A stretch of DNA of 64,000 nucleotides from Neisseria perflava (GTDB lineage Bacteria > Pseudomonadota > Gammaproteobacteria > Burkholderiales > Neisseriaceae): the NCBI RefSeq assembly GCF_002863305.2, contig NZ_CP136962.1, positions 2,108,001-2,172,000 of the forward strand, given 5' to 3'. Each line of letters starts with the position of its first letter. Position 1 is the stretch's first letter. The notes under the pieces were generated by a model. That model was not told the origin of the DNA. It saw nothing but the letters and a program-made list of their open reading frames with translations, and did not search any database. Shown piece after piece: positions 36,916 through 45,647 of the stretch. A program made the position numbers and the translations under genes.

Positions 36916-37521
36916 TTAAAACAGGTTGTCGAGATTGTCTTTATTGCGCGGTTTGGTTTGTGGTTTGGCCTCAGGTTCGGCTTTCGGAGTCGGTTTGGAC
37001 TCGGGGGCTTTGGCTTTTGCCGGTTTGTTTTCTACCGCTTGTGCGGCAGGTTTGCTGTCTGCGGCTTTGTTTGCTACCGGCTGGCTGTCTGCTTGAGGTG
37101 TGTTTGGAGCGGCAGAATTGCTGTTGTCGGATTGTGTGTTTTCTGATTTGTCGGCTTCAGCGCGTTTGTTTTCTGTGCGTTTGCTGCGGTGTGTAGTGGG
37201 GCGGTCGTTTTTTGCACCTTCTTCGGCGTTGTCGCTTTTTTCGGTTTGGGGAACAATCGGGTTGCCGGAGGCGGTTTTTGCGTCGCTGTCTTTGGTAGGC
37301 TGAACGGTTTCAGGTTCGACAGTGCCGTTAGGGTGCCAAACTTCAATGCGTGTGTCGGTTTGTTCGGCAGGGCTTTTTTCGGGTACGTCGGTTTTACCGG
37401 AGTTTAGGGTGCTGAATACGCCGGCAACAAGGGCTGCGACGGCGATAAAGCTGACAAGGAATAAAGCGCGGATTAGGTGTTTGGGCTTAAGTTGGAAAGG
37501 GGTTTTATTATTCTTGGACAT
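36916..37521 (-). CDS. Single-pass membrane protein with a long low-complexity periplasmic tail
   Basis: The 201-residue protein has a short basic N-terminus and one membrane segment (about 20-40), then about 160 residues rich in Lys, Ala, Pro, Asn and Glu with repeated NKPAKAKAPESKP-like units, ending in NLDNLF. The layout recalls FtsN- or TonB-like spacers, but no SPOR or TonB domain is present. The start at 37521 is chosen over 37599 because the longer form adds DUS-encoded residues. It lies downstream of the BON lipoprotein gene with a DUS pair between. Confidence 0.6.
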   Translation of the reverse strand: MSKNNKTPFQLKPKHLIRALFLVSFIAVAALVAGVFSTLNSGKTDVPEKSPAEQTDTRIEVWHPNGTVEPETVQPTKDSDAKTASGNPIVPQTEKSDNAEEGAKNDRPTTHRSKRTENKRAEADKSENTQSDNSNSAAPNTPQADSQPVANKAADSKPAAQAVENKPAKAKAPESKPTPKAEPEAKPQTKPRNKDNLDNLF

Positions 37522-37548
37522 GATGGGGCGGGTAATCGTTGGAGGAAT

Positions 37549-37572
37549 GGCCGTCTGAATGTTCAGACGGCC
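37549..37572. repeat. DUS inverted pair
   Basis: GGCCGTCTGAAT and its complement meet head to head just downstream of the BON lipoprotein gene. It may attenuate transcription into the next gene. Confidence 0.6.
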
Positions 37573-37588
37573 CCGGGTTGCCTGTGAA

Positions 37589-38200
37589 TCAGTTGGCAAC
37601 GTAGTTTTGATAGAGGGTCACGACTTTTTGTACGCCGACGGTCGTGCTGACTTTTTGGGTCACGCGGGCTTGCTCGTCAGGCGTGAGGATGCCCATCACA
37701 TAGGTCACGTTGCCGTAAGTCACGATTTTGACGCGTGCTTGGGTGGCCGGGCTGAGGCCCAACAGGGTGGCGCGGACTTTGGATGTACCCCAAGTATCGT
37801 TGGTCACGTCGCCGAGCGAACGCGCTTGTGAGGCAACGGTGATGTAGTTGTACACGCCTTCTGCGGCTTGTTCGGAACGGGCAATGCGTTCAACAAATTG
37901 TTTTTCGCCTTCGGTAGCCACTTGGCCGAGCAGGAGCAGGTGGCGGTTGTAGCCGACAACGTTCAGTTTGGGCTTGTAGCCTTGGACTTGGTTGTTTTGG
38001 CGCAGGTAGGAGCGTGCGGTGGTTTCGACGCGCAGTGCCATAACGTTGTCGTCGGTTTGCGCGCCGGTGGTGCGGCGGTCGACGGCGGATTTGGTGCCGA
38101 CGGCTGCACCGCCGATCAGTGCGCCGACGCAGCCGCTCAGACTCAGGCTTAAGAGGGTCGCAGTCAGAACGGGGAGGGCGTAGCGTTTGATATTCTTCAT
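37589..38200 (-). CDS. BON-domain outer-membrane lipoprotein (GNA2091/YraP type)
   Basis: The 203-residue protein has a lipoprotein signal with lipobox SLSGC near residue 24, then two BON domains (about 60-125 and 135-195, with GNVTYVMGILTPDEQARV). It matches the neisserial GNA2091 antigen used in a meningococcal vaccine and E. coli YraP/DolP, which support outer-membrane integrity. The start at 38200 follows AAGGAAAAGG. Order gmhA-GNA2091 with yraN and rsmI next to them is the conserved yra cluster. Confidence 0.92.
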   Translation of the reverse strand: MKNIKRYALPVLTATLLSLSLSGCVGALIGGAAVGTKSAVDRRTTGAQTDDNVMALRVETTARSYLRQNNQVQGYKPKLNVVGYNRHLLLLGQVATEGEKQFVERIARSEQAAEGVYNYITVASQARSLGDVTNDTWGTSKVRATLLGLSPATQARVKIVTYGNVTYVMGILTPDEQARVTQKVSTTVGVQKVVTLYQNYVAN

Positions 38201-38273
38201 ATCCTTTTCCTTGGGTATGGACGGTTGGGTGTTCAGACGGCCTTTAAGGGATGGGCCGTCTGAAAAGAAAGGG

Positions 38274-38867
38274 TTACATGCCTTCAAGCAGGACGGAGTC
38301 AATGCAGTCGCACATGGCGTGAATCAGCAAAATATGGTTTTCCTGAATGCGGGCAGTGCGCGGATAAGGGACGTTGAGCAAAACGTCGGTGTCTTTGAGC
38401 ATGGCGGCGATTTTTCCGCCGTCGCGGCCGGTCATGGCGATGACGTGCATGTCGCGCTCGTGTGCCGCTTTGATGGCTTCGATGACGTTGGCGGAATTGC
38501 CGGAGGTGGAGATGCCGACCAATACGTCGCCGGCACGTCCGAGCGCGCGCACTTGTTTGCTGAATACATGGTCGAAACCGTAGTCGTTGCCGATGGCGGT
38601 CAGGGCGGAAGTATCTGTCGTCAGCGCGACAGCGGCCAATTCCATGCGTTCTTTTTCAAAACGGCCGGTCATTTCTGCGGCGAAGTGCTGCGCGTCAGCG
38701 GCCGAACCGCCGTTGCCGCAGGCCAGGATTTTGCCGTCGTTCATCAGGCATTGCAGCATCAGCTCGGCGGCCTGTGCAGTCGGCTCGACCAATACTTTTT
38801 CGGCTTCCTGCTTGGCGCGGATGCTCTCGGCAAAATGTGCGGAAACGCGTTCTTGTAATGTTGTCAT
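38274..38867 (-). CDS. gmhA: SIS-domain phosphoheptose isomerase GmhA/DiaA type
   Basis: The 197-residue protein has a sugar-isomerase (SIS) fold: ACGNGGSAADAQHFAAEM and LVGISTSGNSANVIEA are the phosphosugar-binding loops. GmhA makes D-glycero-D-manno-heptose 7-phosphate for LOS; the paralogue DiaA regulates DnaA. Its place between yraN and the BON lipoprotein is where DiaA sits in E. coli, so either role is possible. Start at 38867 (MTTLQERV). Confidence 0.85.
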   Translation of the reverse strand: MTTLQERVSAHFAESIRAKQEAEKVLVEPTAQAAELMLQCLMNDGKILACGNGGSAADAQHFAAEMTGRFEKERMELAAVALTTDTSALTAIGNDYGFDHVFSKQVRALGRAGDVLVGISTSGNSANVIEAIKAAHERDMHVIAMTGRDGGKIAAMLKDTDVLLNVPYPRTARIQENHILLIHAMCDCIDSVLLEGM

Positions 38868-38871
38868 GAGG

Positions 38872-39219
38872 TTAACCTGTAATATTTTGAATCCATTCGG
38901 GTTGGCCGTCGCCCTCAATCAGTACCGCATCCAGGCGGCAGGGCGCATGGTTTAACCCGTGCTTTTGCAGATAATACTCTACACTTCGTTGCAATTTCAA
39001 TAATTTGGACGGCGAGATGCTGTATGCGGCACCACCGAAACCTCGGTTTTTGCGGTATTTTACTTCAACAAACACAATCGTACCGCCGTTTTCGACGATT
39101 AAATCGATTTCGCCGTAGGCGCAATGCCAGTTCCGCGCCAGCAGCGAGCAGCCTTTGCCCAGCAGGAATGCCAGCGCCGCATCTTCGGCCGCCGCCCCCT
39201 GTTTGTGGTTTAAGCGCAT
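38872..39219 (-). CDS. yraN: UPF0102 protein YraN
   Basis: The 115-residue protein of the restriction-endonuclease-like fold has AAEDAALAFLLGKGCSLLARNW, GEIDLIVENGGTIVFVEVKYR and a late LDAVLI. The D/E-x-K catalytic-like residues in EIDLI and EVK are present, but the function is not established. It starts 65 bases from the divergent rsmI and ends 4 bases before gmhA starts. Confidence 0.93.
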   Translation of the reverse strand: MRLNHKQGAAAEDAALAFLLGKGCSLLARNWHCAYGEIDLIVENGGTIVFVEVKYRKNRGFGGAAYSISPSKLLKLQRSVEYYLQKHGLNHAPCRLDAVLIEGDGQPEWIQNITG

Positions 39220-39284
39220 GAAAAGTTTACCCGTTATATAATCATTGTTTTTAAAGAGACGCCGTTTCAGACGGCCTTGAATCT

Positions 39285-40172
39285 ATGTACACAAAACACC
39301 TGCAAAAAGCCGTCGACAGCATCGAAAAACAGACATTATACGTTGTCGCCACACCCATCGGCAATTTAGCCGACATAACGCTGCGCGCGCTGGCTGTGCT
39401 GCAAAAGGCCGACATTATCTGCGCCGAGGACACCCGTGTTACCGCCCAGCTTTTGAGTGCGTACGGCATTCAGGGCAAACTCGTGAGCGTGCGCGAACAC
39501 AACGAGCAGCAAATGGCCGACAAAATTATCGCCTATCTTTCAGACGGCCTGAGCGTTGCCCAAGTTTCGGATGCGGGTACGCCTGCGGTTTGCGATCCGG
39601 GTGCGAAACTTGCCGCCCGCGTGCGCGAAGCCGGATTTAAAGTGGTGCCTGTGGTTGGCGCAAGTGCGGTCATGGGGGCGTTGAGCGTGGCCGGTGTGAC
39701 AGAATCCGATTTTTACTTCAATGGTTTCCTGCCGCCTAAGGCCGGCGAACGCCAAAAGCTGCTGGCCAAATGGGCGGAAGCCGATTTCCCGATTGTGATG
39801 TTTGAAACGCCGCACCGTATCGAAGCAAGCCTTGCGGATATGGCCGCGCAGTTCCCCGAACGCCGTTTGACTTTGGCGCGCGAAATCACCAAAACGTTTG
39901 AAACCTTCCTCAGCGGCACGGTTGCCGAAATCCAAGCCGCCCTTAAAAACGACAGCAACCAAACGCGTGGAGAAATGGTGCTGGTGTTGCACCCTGCTGT
40001 GAAAGAGAAACACAGTGATTTGCCCGAGGCGGCGCAAAACACCATGAAAATCCTTGCGGCTGAGTTGCCGACCAAACAGGCCGCCGAGCTTGCCGCCAAG
40101 ATTACCGGCGAAAGCAAAAAAGCCTTGTACGATTTAGCGTTGGAGTGGAAACGGATTTCAGACGACGCTTGA
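39285..40172 (+). CDS. rsmI: 16S rRNA (cytidine-1402-2'-O)-methyltransferase
   Basis: The 295-residue SAM-dependent tetrapyrrole-methylase-fold enzyme has TLYVVATPIGNLADITLRAL, CAEDTRVTAQLL and VSDAGTPAVCDPGAKLA, all RsmI signatures. A TATAAT at 39237-39242 and a DUS lie upstream. A methionine further in does not precede the conserved start, so 39285 is kept. Confidence 0.96.
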   Translation: MYTKHLQKAVDSIEKQTLYVVATPIGNLADITLRALAVLQKADIICAEDTRVTAQLLSAYGIQGKLVSVREHNEQQMADKIIAYLSDGLSVAQVSDAGTPAVCDPGAKLAARVREAGFKVVPVVGASAVMGALSVAGVTESDFYFNGFLPPKAGERQKLLAKWAEADFPIVMFETPHRIEASLADMAAQFPERRLTLAREITKTFETFLSGTVAEIQAALKNDSNQTRGEMVLVLHPAVKEKHSDLPEAAQNTMKILAAELPTKQAAELAAKITGESKKALYDLALEWKRISDDA

Positions 40173-40305
40173 GGTCTTGCAGGCTTATTTCTCTCAACCT
40201 GTGGTGTGAACGATGCGACGATTTCCTACAGGCAAGGCTGGGTATTGTTCGTTATCCGTTTGCCGGTTCTACAGGCTTTATATAGGCAAAGTTTTGTTTG
40301 CCGCA

Positions 40306-40335
40306 TTGCTTCCCCCCCCCCTTGCAATTTATAAT
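40306..40335 (+). promoter_or_regulatory. Promoter with a C10 tract in its spacer (likely phase-variable)
   Basis: TTGCTT (40306-40311) and TATAAT (40330-40335) are 18 bases apart, and ten consecutive Cs (40312-40321) fill the start of the spacer. Slippage of such tracts changes promoter spacing and strength, as known for porA and opc in Neisseria. The next gene starts at 40391. Confidence 0.7.
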
Positions 40336-40390
40336 GACACTGCATACAACTAGTATGTTCTTAAATCTTTCAATCTACGGGAGTGGACTT

Positions 40391-41011
40391 ATGAAACAAA
40401 ACATCATCGTTGCCTTATTCAACATCTCCAGCGAAGCTTATCAAGCCTTTTCTGAATTGAAAGCTTACTCGCAGACAACAGATACTTTGGTGGCACAAGC
40501 CGTTTTGGTTAAAAAGGAAAATGACCTGATTATCCCAGCAGAAAGCACCGACTTTACCGCCAATACGGTCGAAGGCACATGGACGGGCGGCCTCATTGGT
40601 TCACTGGTCGGCATTCTCGGCGGTCCTATCGGTGTTCTGTTGGGTGGAGCTACTGGCGCACTCATCGGCAGTGATGCAGGTACTGCCCAAACATTGGAAG
40701 AGGGGGCGTTGCTAGAAAATACAGCCAAAAAACTGGATAACGGCAGTACTGCGATCATTATTTTGGCGCAAGAATCCAACGAAGCTGTATTGGATGCTTT
40801 CTTCCACCGTTTCAAAACCGTTATTCTCCGACAAGATGCAGCCGTTGCCCAACAGGACGTATTGGCAGCAATAGAAGCGCAGGAAGAAGTGGCACGTCAG
40901 GCACACGAAGCTTGGAAAAAACAGCGCAAAGCCGAGCGCAAAGAGAAAGTGGAAGCCTTCAAGGCCGACATCAAACAAAAATTCGACAAATTGGCAGCCA
41001 AGTTGAAATAA
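40391..41011 (+). CDS. DUF1269 family protein with glycine-zipper membrane segment
   Basis: The 206-residue protein has the DUF1269 pattern: an N-terminal ferredoxin-like region, then a glycine-rich hydrophobic stretch GLIGSLVGILGGPIGVLLGG, and a basic coiled tail rich in K/A/E. Function is unknown; relatives are stress-related membrane-associated proteins. The start at 40391 follows GGGAGT; a frame extension upstream to 40298 runs through the promoter and C tract and is rejected. An Eikenella-type uptake pair follows, so the unit may be acquired. Confidence 0.78.
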   Translation: MKQNIIVALFNISSEAYQAFSELKAYSQTTDTLVAQAVLVKKENDLIIPAESTDFTANTVEGTWTGGLIGSLVGILGGPIGVLLGGATGALIGSDAGTAQTLEEGALLENTAKKLDNGSTAIIILAQESNEAVLDAFFHRFKTVILRQDAAVAQQDVLAAIEAQEEVARQAHEAWKKQRKAERKEKVEAFKADIKQKFDKLAAKLK

Positions 41012-41078
41012 CACTGCCACCAACCCAAGGTATGTAACCGCTCAAATTTTCCGTTTCGGATGCATGCCAAACCGGTTT

Positions 41079-41113
41079 GAGGCTACCTGAAAATCTATTT
41101 TTCAGGTAGCCTC
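41079..41113 (+). terminator. Terminator built from a non-native uptake pair (AGGCTACCTGAA)
   Basis: GAGGCTACCTGAAA pairs with its complement around an 8-base loop, then CTCCCTTTTT. AGGCTACCTGAA is, from memory, the Eikenella dialect of the uptake sequence and does not occur elsewhere in the parts of the window I checked. Confidence 0.7.
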
Positions 41114-41127
41114 TCCCTTTTTCATGC

Positions 41128-41180
41128 CCCGAGACCTTTGCAAAGGTCTCAACCTATGTTATTGCAAAGGTCTCGGCCTT
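41128..41180. repeat. Palindromic GAGACCTTTGCAA repeats, likely IS-end remnant
   Basis: GAGACCTTTGCAAAGGTCTC is a perfect 20-base palindrome, followed 13 bases later by another TGCAAAGGTCTCGGCC half and a T run. The GAGACCTTTGCAAA motif is found at the ends of neisserial IS5-type elements. No transposase frame is present, so only the ends remain, or a small non-autonomous element. It could also terminate the esterase transcript. Confidence 0.5.
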
Positions 41181-41268
41181 TTTATAATTGGATTTTAGAT
41201 CGATCCAATAGGTTCAATACGCTTCTAAGTTTGCGTTTCAGACGGCCTCAATGTTTGACAAACCTGTT

Positions 41269-42078
41269 TTAACGCTGCCATGCGCTGCGCAAATATTCGA
41301 TACAGTCGGTCAGGGCGTAAAACGGGGCGTTGCCGTGATTGGCGTTGGGGTAGAGGGTAAAGCGGACATCTGCGCCGAGGTGGTGCAAAGTGCCGGCAAG
41401 GATTTTGGCTTGTGCGACCATGCCGCGGCTGGTTTGGTCGGGGCGGTTGTTTCTGCCCTCATGTTCGCCTGCGCTGAGGCGGATGCCGATTCCTTGCGGC
41501 AAAGTGTCGGGCAGCCAATCGAGTACGCGGCGGTCTTGCCACCAGATAGACGGCGAAACCAGTAAATAATGGCGGAATCGTTCGGGGCGGGTGAACAGGG
41601 AATAGAGGCCGTACAGTGCGCCGAATGAATGGCCGAAGACGGCTTGGTTTTGGGCATCGATGCGGTATTTGCTGTCGAGCAGGGCGGAGAGTTCGTCATC
41701 GATAAAGCGGCTGAAGCGGTCGGCTTGGCCGTATTGTTTGCGTTCGGATTCGGGCGCGTTGTCGGGCAGCGGCGGCGTGTAGTCGAGGGCGCGTTGGCTT
41801 AAGTCGCGGATGGTGCCGCCGGTGTAGCCGATGCCGACAATCAGGCAGGCGGCATGGCTTTTGGTGATGGGGTTGATGAGCAGGGATTGCGCCATATTAA
41901 GGATGGCGGGGAAAAAGGCATCACCGTCAAGAATATACAGCACGGGATAGCCGCCTGCCGGACGCTTGCCGAGTGCAGCGGCTTGAATACGGTAGGTGCG
42001 GCCGGTATGGGCGGAAGTCAGGGCGGTTTCTTCGGCTTGCAGCAGGGTGGCGGTTTGCCAGTTGGGACGGATGGGCAT
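41269..42078 (-). CDS. Alpha/beta-hydrolase of the esterase-D/IroE type
   Basis: The 269-residue protein has VLYILDGDAFFP, then the nucleophile elbow AVFGHSFGALYGLYS and a late NANHGNAPF holding the likely catalytic His. The layout fits Fes/IroE-like esterases that cut trilactone siderophores, but other esterases of this class act elsewhere. No signal peptide is seen. It stands alone. Confidence 0.8.
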   Translation of the reverse strand: MPIRPNWQTATLLQAEETALTSAHTGRTYRIQAAALGKRPAGGYPVLYILDGDAFFPAILNMAQSLLINPITKSHAACLIVGIGYTGGTIRDLSQRALDYTPPLPDNAPESERKQYGQADRFSRFIDDELSALLDSKYRIDAQNQAVFGHSFGALYGLYSLFTRPERFRHYLLVSPSIWWQDRRVLDWLPDTLPQGIGIRLSAGEHEGRNNRPDQTSRGMVAQAKILAGTLHHLGADVRFTLYPNANHGNAPFYALTDCIEYLRSAWQR

Positions 42079-42120
42079 GATGGGGTGCTTTAATCAATGG
42101 GTTGCGTGAGGAAAAGGAGA

Positions 42121-42155
42121 AAAGGCCGTCTGAACAATGGATTTCAGACGGCCTT
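42121..42155. terminator. DUS-pair terminator of the lptD-surA operon
   Basis: AAAGGCCGTCTGAA faces TTCAGACGGCCTT in the gap between surA and the esterase gene. Both genes are minus-strand; it lies downstream of surA. Confidence 0.65.
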
Positions 42156-42192
42156 ATTGTACGGATTTCTGCCTTTTTAACAATACGCGCGA

Positions 42193-43182
42193 TTAGCGTA
42201 CGTCAACGTAGGAGCTGCTGTGCAGTTCGCGCAGGAGGTTGGTGGTCGCCTGTTGCGCTTTTTGTTGGGACAGGTATTGGCGGACGGCGTTTTGTTGGCG
42301 CTCTTCAGGCGTACCTGCTTCGCGGACGTCGTTCAGCTTGATGATGTGCCAGCCGAATTGGGTGCGGACAGGGGCGCTGATTTGGCCGGGTTTGAGTTTG
42401 TGGACGGCTTCTTCAAATGGGGCAACCATCATGCCGTCGGCAAACCAGCCCAAATCGCCGCCATTGCCGGCGCTGCTGTCTTGAGAGTATTGGCGTGCCA
42501 AACCGCCGAAATCTTCGCCGCTGCGGGCTTGTGAGTAGATTTTGCGGATGGTGCTTTCTGCTCCGACAGCGGCGTTATCGTTGTCGGCTTTAATGAGGAT
42601 GTGTTGGGCATGATATTGGCGCACAGGGTCGGCTTCGGGCAGGGTGATGCCTTGTTGTTTGGCCTGCTCGATGTAGCGTGCTACTTCGGAGTCGCTGACG
42701 CGGCTGTTTTGCATGATGGCCTGTTGGCGCACTTTTTCAACAATAATGCTGTCGGCGATGTCTTGACGGACGGCGGCAGATGGGTTTTTGATGTTGGGGT
42801 TGTGCGCGATAACGGCTTCGATTTCGCTATCGGTCGCTTGGATGTTGCGGCGTTTGCCTGCTTGGAGGATCAGGGATTGGTTGATCATTTGTGCCAAAAC
42901 CTGTTGGCGCAGCTCGTTGGCGTCCATTTGTGTACCTTTAGGCATGGTTTGACGCGCTTGCGCTACGGCTTGTGCTACTTGGCGGTGGGTAATGACTTCG
43001 TTGTCGACAACCGCGGCAATGCCGTCTGAAAGATGTACACCGCTTTGTACGGCAGGCATGGTGGTGGCGCTGACGGCAGCTACTTTGGCTGCGCGCGCTT
43101 TGCCTGCTTTGGCTTTAGGAGCGGCGTGTGCGCCTACTGCGAGAGTGAGTGCGGCGACGAGAATCAGGGGTTTGAAGTTCAT
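42193..43182 (-). CDS. surA: Periplasmic peptidyl-prolyl isomerase/chaperone SurA
   Basis: The 329-residue protein has a signal peptide (cut near AHA at about 20), an N-terminal chaperone domain (VVDNEVITHRQVAQA) and one parvulin PPIase domain (about 185-290: YHAQHILIKAD, GGDLGWFADGMMVAPFEEAV, TQFGWHIIKL). E. coli SurA has two parvulin domains, so this is the shorter form. It overlaps lptD by four bases (ATGA) and helps fold outer-membrane proteins such as LptD. Confidence 0.92.
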   Translation of the reverse strand: MNFKPLILVAALTLAVGAHAAPKAKAGKARAAKVAAVSATTMPAVQSGVHLSDGIAAVVDNEVITHRQVAQAVAQARQTMPKGTQMDANELRQQVLAQMINQSLILQAGKRRNIQATDSEIEAVIAHNPNIKNPSAAVRQDIADSIIVEKVRQQAIMQNSRVSDSEVARYIEQAKQQGITLPEADPVRQYHAQHILIKADNDNAAVGAESTIRKIYSQARSGEDFGGLARQYSQDSSAGNGGDLGWFADGMMVAPFEEAVHKLKPGQISAPVRTQFGWHIIKLNDVREAGTPEERQQNAVRQYLSQQKAQQATTNLLRELHSSSYVDVR

Positions 43183-45578
43183 TGTTTGACTACCTCGTTG
43201 GTTTTGCTGTAACCGGGGATGGCTAAGCGGAGTTTTTCGAATGGGTTGTTGCCGATATTGCTCAAGTCTTTGAGTTGGAGGTTGAAGAATACGGCGTTTT
43301 TGTGGCTGTTTTCGCCGGTAACATATCGTTGGCCGACCAAGCTTGCGATCCAGCAGCCGCAGTTGCTTTTGTATTCTGCACCGATGAGCATTTCCAGCGG
43401 TTTTTTGGCTTCGATTTCGTAGTTGTAACGGGCAACGGCGTACAGGTTTTTACTCAATGGCCATTGGGCGGCAAGGTCGATTTGGCTGAGCCTGTCGTAG
43501 AAATAGTCGCCGTTGGCTTGCAGATAGATGCGCTCGTTGCGTCCGTATTTATAGCGCGCGCTTAAGACTTTGCCAGGTTCGGGGTTGTAGGCAATCCCTG
43601 CGGCGTAGCTTTCGGCACGGCTTTGGTTTTGGTTGTAGTGGATGTCCAAGTCGATGCGGATGCTCGGGGTAATGTTGCCGTGTGCAAAGGCTACCCAGTC
43701 GGATTGGCTGCGTGGATAACGGCTGACGCTGCCGTCAGGCAGGACGTTGTCGTTTTTGAAGTAAAACTTCTGGCCGATACCTGCACGGAAGAGTTCCGCA
43801 CCGGTGTTGGGGTTGAGGATGCGGCTTTGTGTGGCCAGCGTCAGGCTGTTGGCCGAATTGATGCGGTCGTTGCCGGAATACAGGTTTTCGCGGAACAGCT
43901 GCGAATAGGTAAAGCTGTTTTCGGAGCTGTCGAAATTGGGCAGGTCGTTTTGGGACTTGGTCGGAATGTAGTTGTAAAACAGGCGCGGTTCGAGCGTTTG
44001 CAGGTATTCTCCGCCGAATAGACGGGCCCTGCGCTCGAAAGTCAGGCCGCTGTCGACGTTGATGATCGGCAGGACGCGGCTGACATTGCGGCTGCTTTGG
44101 CCGTTGAAGCTGTTGAGGCTGTAATAAGTGGCGTGTACGCCGACTTTAGGCCGGATGTAGCCCCATTGGTTGTGGAAGTCCCATTTGACGCTCGGGTAGA
44201 GTACCACGCGGCTGCCGTCTTGCTTGGTATCGTGGTCAAAACGGGTAAATTGGCCGAACACGTTGAGTTGCGCTTTGCCGAGATGGCTTTGCCAACGGCC
44301 GGTCAGACGGGGCATGATGGCATAAGGTTCGTCTTTATAGCCGTCTTGGTTGGCCAGCGTTTGGTATTTTTGTACGCGCAACGAGCCGTCAAAGCTGCCG
44401 CCCAACAATTTGTCGCTGTAATTGAGCCATGCCTGACGGTCGAGGTTGACGTTGCGTGCGATGTCTTCACGGCCGTAGAAGTCGCGGTAGTAATCGTCGT
44501 CGGAAACTTGGTTGTAGTTGATGCCGCCGCTGATTTTGCTGTTCAGCTGCTGCTGGTGTTTCCATTTGAACTGGTAGCGGTTGTTGTGGACGCTTTTTTG
44601 GTCGTTGGGCATCCAGTCGCCATCGACTTCGCCGCTGTAATTTGGTTGCAGATAACGCACTTGGCCGCCCAATTGCACGCCGCGTTTACTGATGATGCCC
44701 GGGCGGATGGTGGCATCCAAATTCGGCGCAAGGTTGAAGTAGTAGGGCAGGCTCAGCTCAAGGCCGTCTGAACCGGTGGCAATGGTCGGAACGAGCAGGC
44801 CGCTTTTGCGGTTGCCGTTGATGGGGAAGTCTGCCCAAGGCGTGTAGAGGACGGGTACGCCGCCGAATACCAGCGAAGCGTGTTTGGCCACGCCGATGCC
44901 TGTCGATTCATCGGCTTCGATGCTTTGCGCTTGGATATACCAGCTGGCATCGCCGGGCGAACAGGTGTTGAATTTGGTATTGATGAGTTTGTAGAGGCCT
45001 TTGCCTTTGAGTTCGGCTTTTTCGCTGACACTTTGAAGGCGGCGGCCGCCTTGCTCGGTATTGAGGCGCACGGCAGTGCCGGAACCAGTTTGGTTTTTGA
45101 GGTTGTAAACCAATTGGTCGCCGGATACGGTCGAACCGTTTTGATACAGGGTAAAGCGGTCGCCGGCGGTAACGGTATCGGCGGCTTGGTCGTATTGCGC
45201 CCAATCGGCGTTGAGAACATCGGCATTGCGCTCGACAATGACGTCGCCTTCGGCACGGACGCCGACTTGGGTCTGGCCTTCTATTTTATCGGCGTTGATG
45301 CGGGTGTAATCGGCAGGCAGGGCAGGTTCGCCGCTGCGTTTGATTTCGGCGGTTTCGGCCGGCTTGGCATCTTCGTGGTCGCAAAACAGGCAAGTGCTGC
45401 CCAAAGAAAGCGGATCGGCTTCGCTTTGGCCGGTTTTTGCCGGTTTGGATTCGGCGGCGTGGGCAGGGGTATAGTCTTCCGCCTGCGGAACAGAAGCATC
45501 TTCCGCGCGCACGGCTGTTGCGCCAAAGCCCATAATTAAGGCGAGTACCAAGGGTTTGAGTGAAAATAAACGAGCCAA
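43179..45578 (-). CDS. lptD: LPS/LOS assembly outer-membrane protein LptD
   Basis: The 799-residue protein carries a signal peptide of about 25 residues, an N-terminal beta-jellyroll (OstA-like, about 90-210) and a large beta-barrel. Cysteines in STCLFCDHE near residue 60 and in NCGCW near 745 match the disulfide pairs needed for LptD to pair with LptE. It inserts LOS into the outer leaflet. It is upstream of and overlaps surA, and 69 bases separate it from the divergent amgK. Confidence 0.97.
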   Translation of the reverse strand: MARLFSLKPLVLALIMGFGATAVRAEDASVPQAEDYTPAHAAESKPAKTGQSEADPLSLGSTCLFCDHEDAKPAETAEIKRSGEPALPADYTRINADKIEGQTQVGVRAEGDVIVERNADVLNADWAQYDQAADTVTAGDRFTLYQNGSTVSGDQLVYNLKNQTGSGTAVRLNTEQGGRRLQSVSEKAELKGKGLYKLINTKFNTCSPGDASWYIQAQSIEADESTGIGVAKHASLVFGGVPVLYTPWADFPINGNRKSGLLVPTIATGSDGLELSLPYYFNLAPNLDATIRPGIISKRGVQLGGQVRYLQPNYSGEVDGDWMPNDQKSVHNNRYQFKWKHQQQLNSKISGGINYNQVSDDDYYRDFYGREDIARNVNLDRQAWLNYSDKLLGGSFDGSLRVQKYQTLANQDGYKDEPYAIMPRLTGRWQSHLGKAQLNVFGQFTRFDHDTKQDGSRVVLYPSVKWDFHNQWGYIRPKVGVHATYYSLNSFNGQSSRNVSRVLPIINVDSGLTFERRARLFGGEYLQTLEPRLFYNYIPTKSQNDLPNFDSSENSFTYSQLFRENLYSGNDRINSANSLTLATQSRILNPNTGAELFRAGIGQKFYFKNDNVLPDGSVSRYPRSQSDWVAFAHGNITPSIRIDLDIHYNQNQSRAESYAAGIAYNPEPGKVLSARYKYGRNERIYLQANGDYFYDRLSQIDLAAQWPLSKNLYAVARYNYEIEAKKPLEMLIGAEYKSNCGCWIASLVGQRYVTGENSHKNAVFFNLQLKDLSNIGNNPFEKLRLAIPGYSKTNEVVKQ

Positions 45579-45647
45579 AATCGCCCCTTAAATCGGTTTG
45601 CCAGTTAGAATAGCGGTTATTGTAACCTGAAATTCTGCGATACCGCT

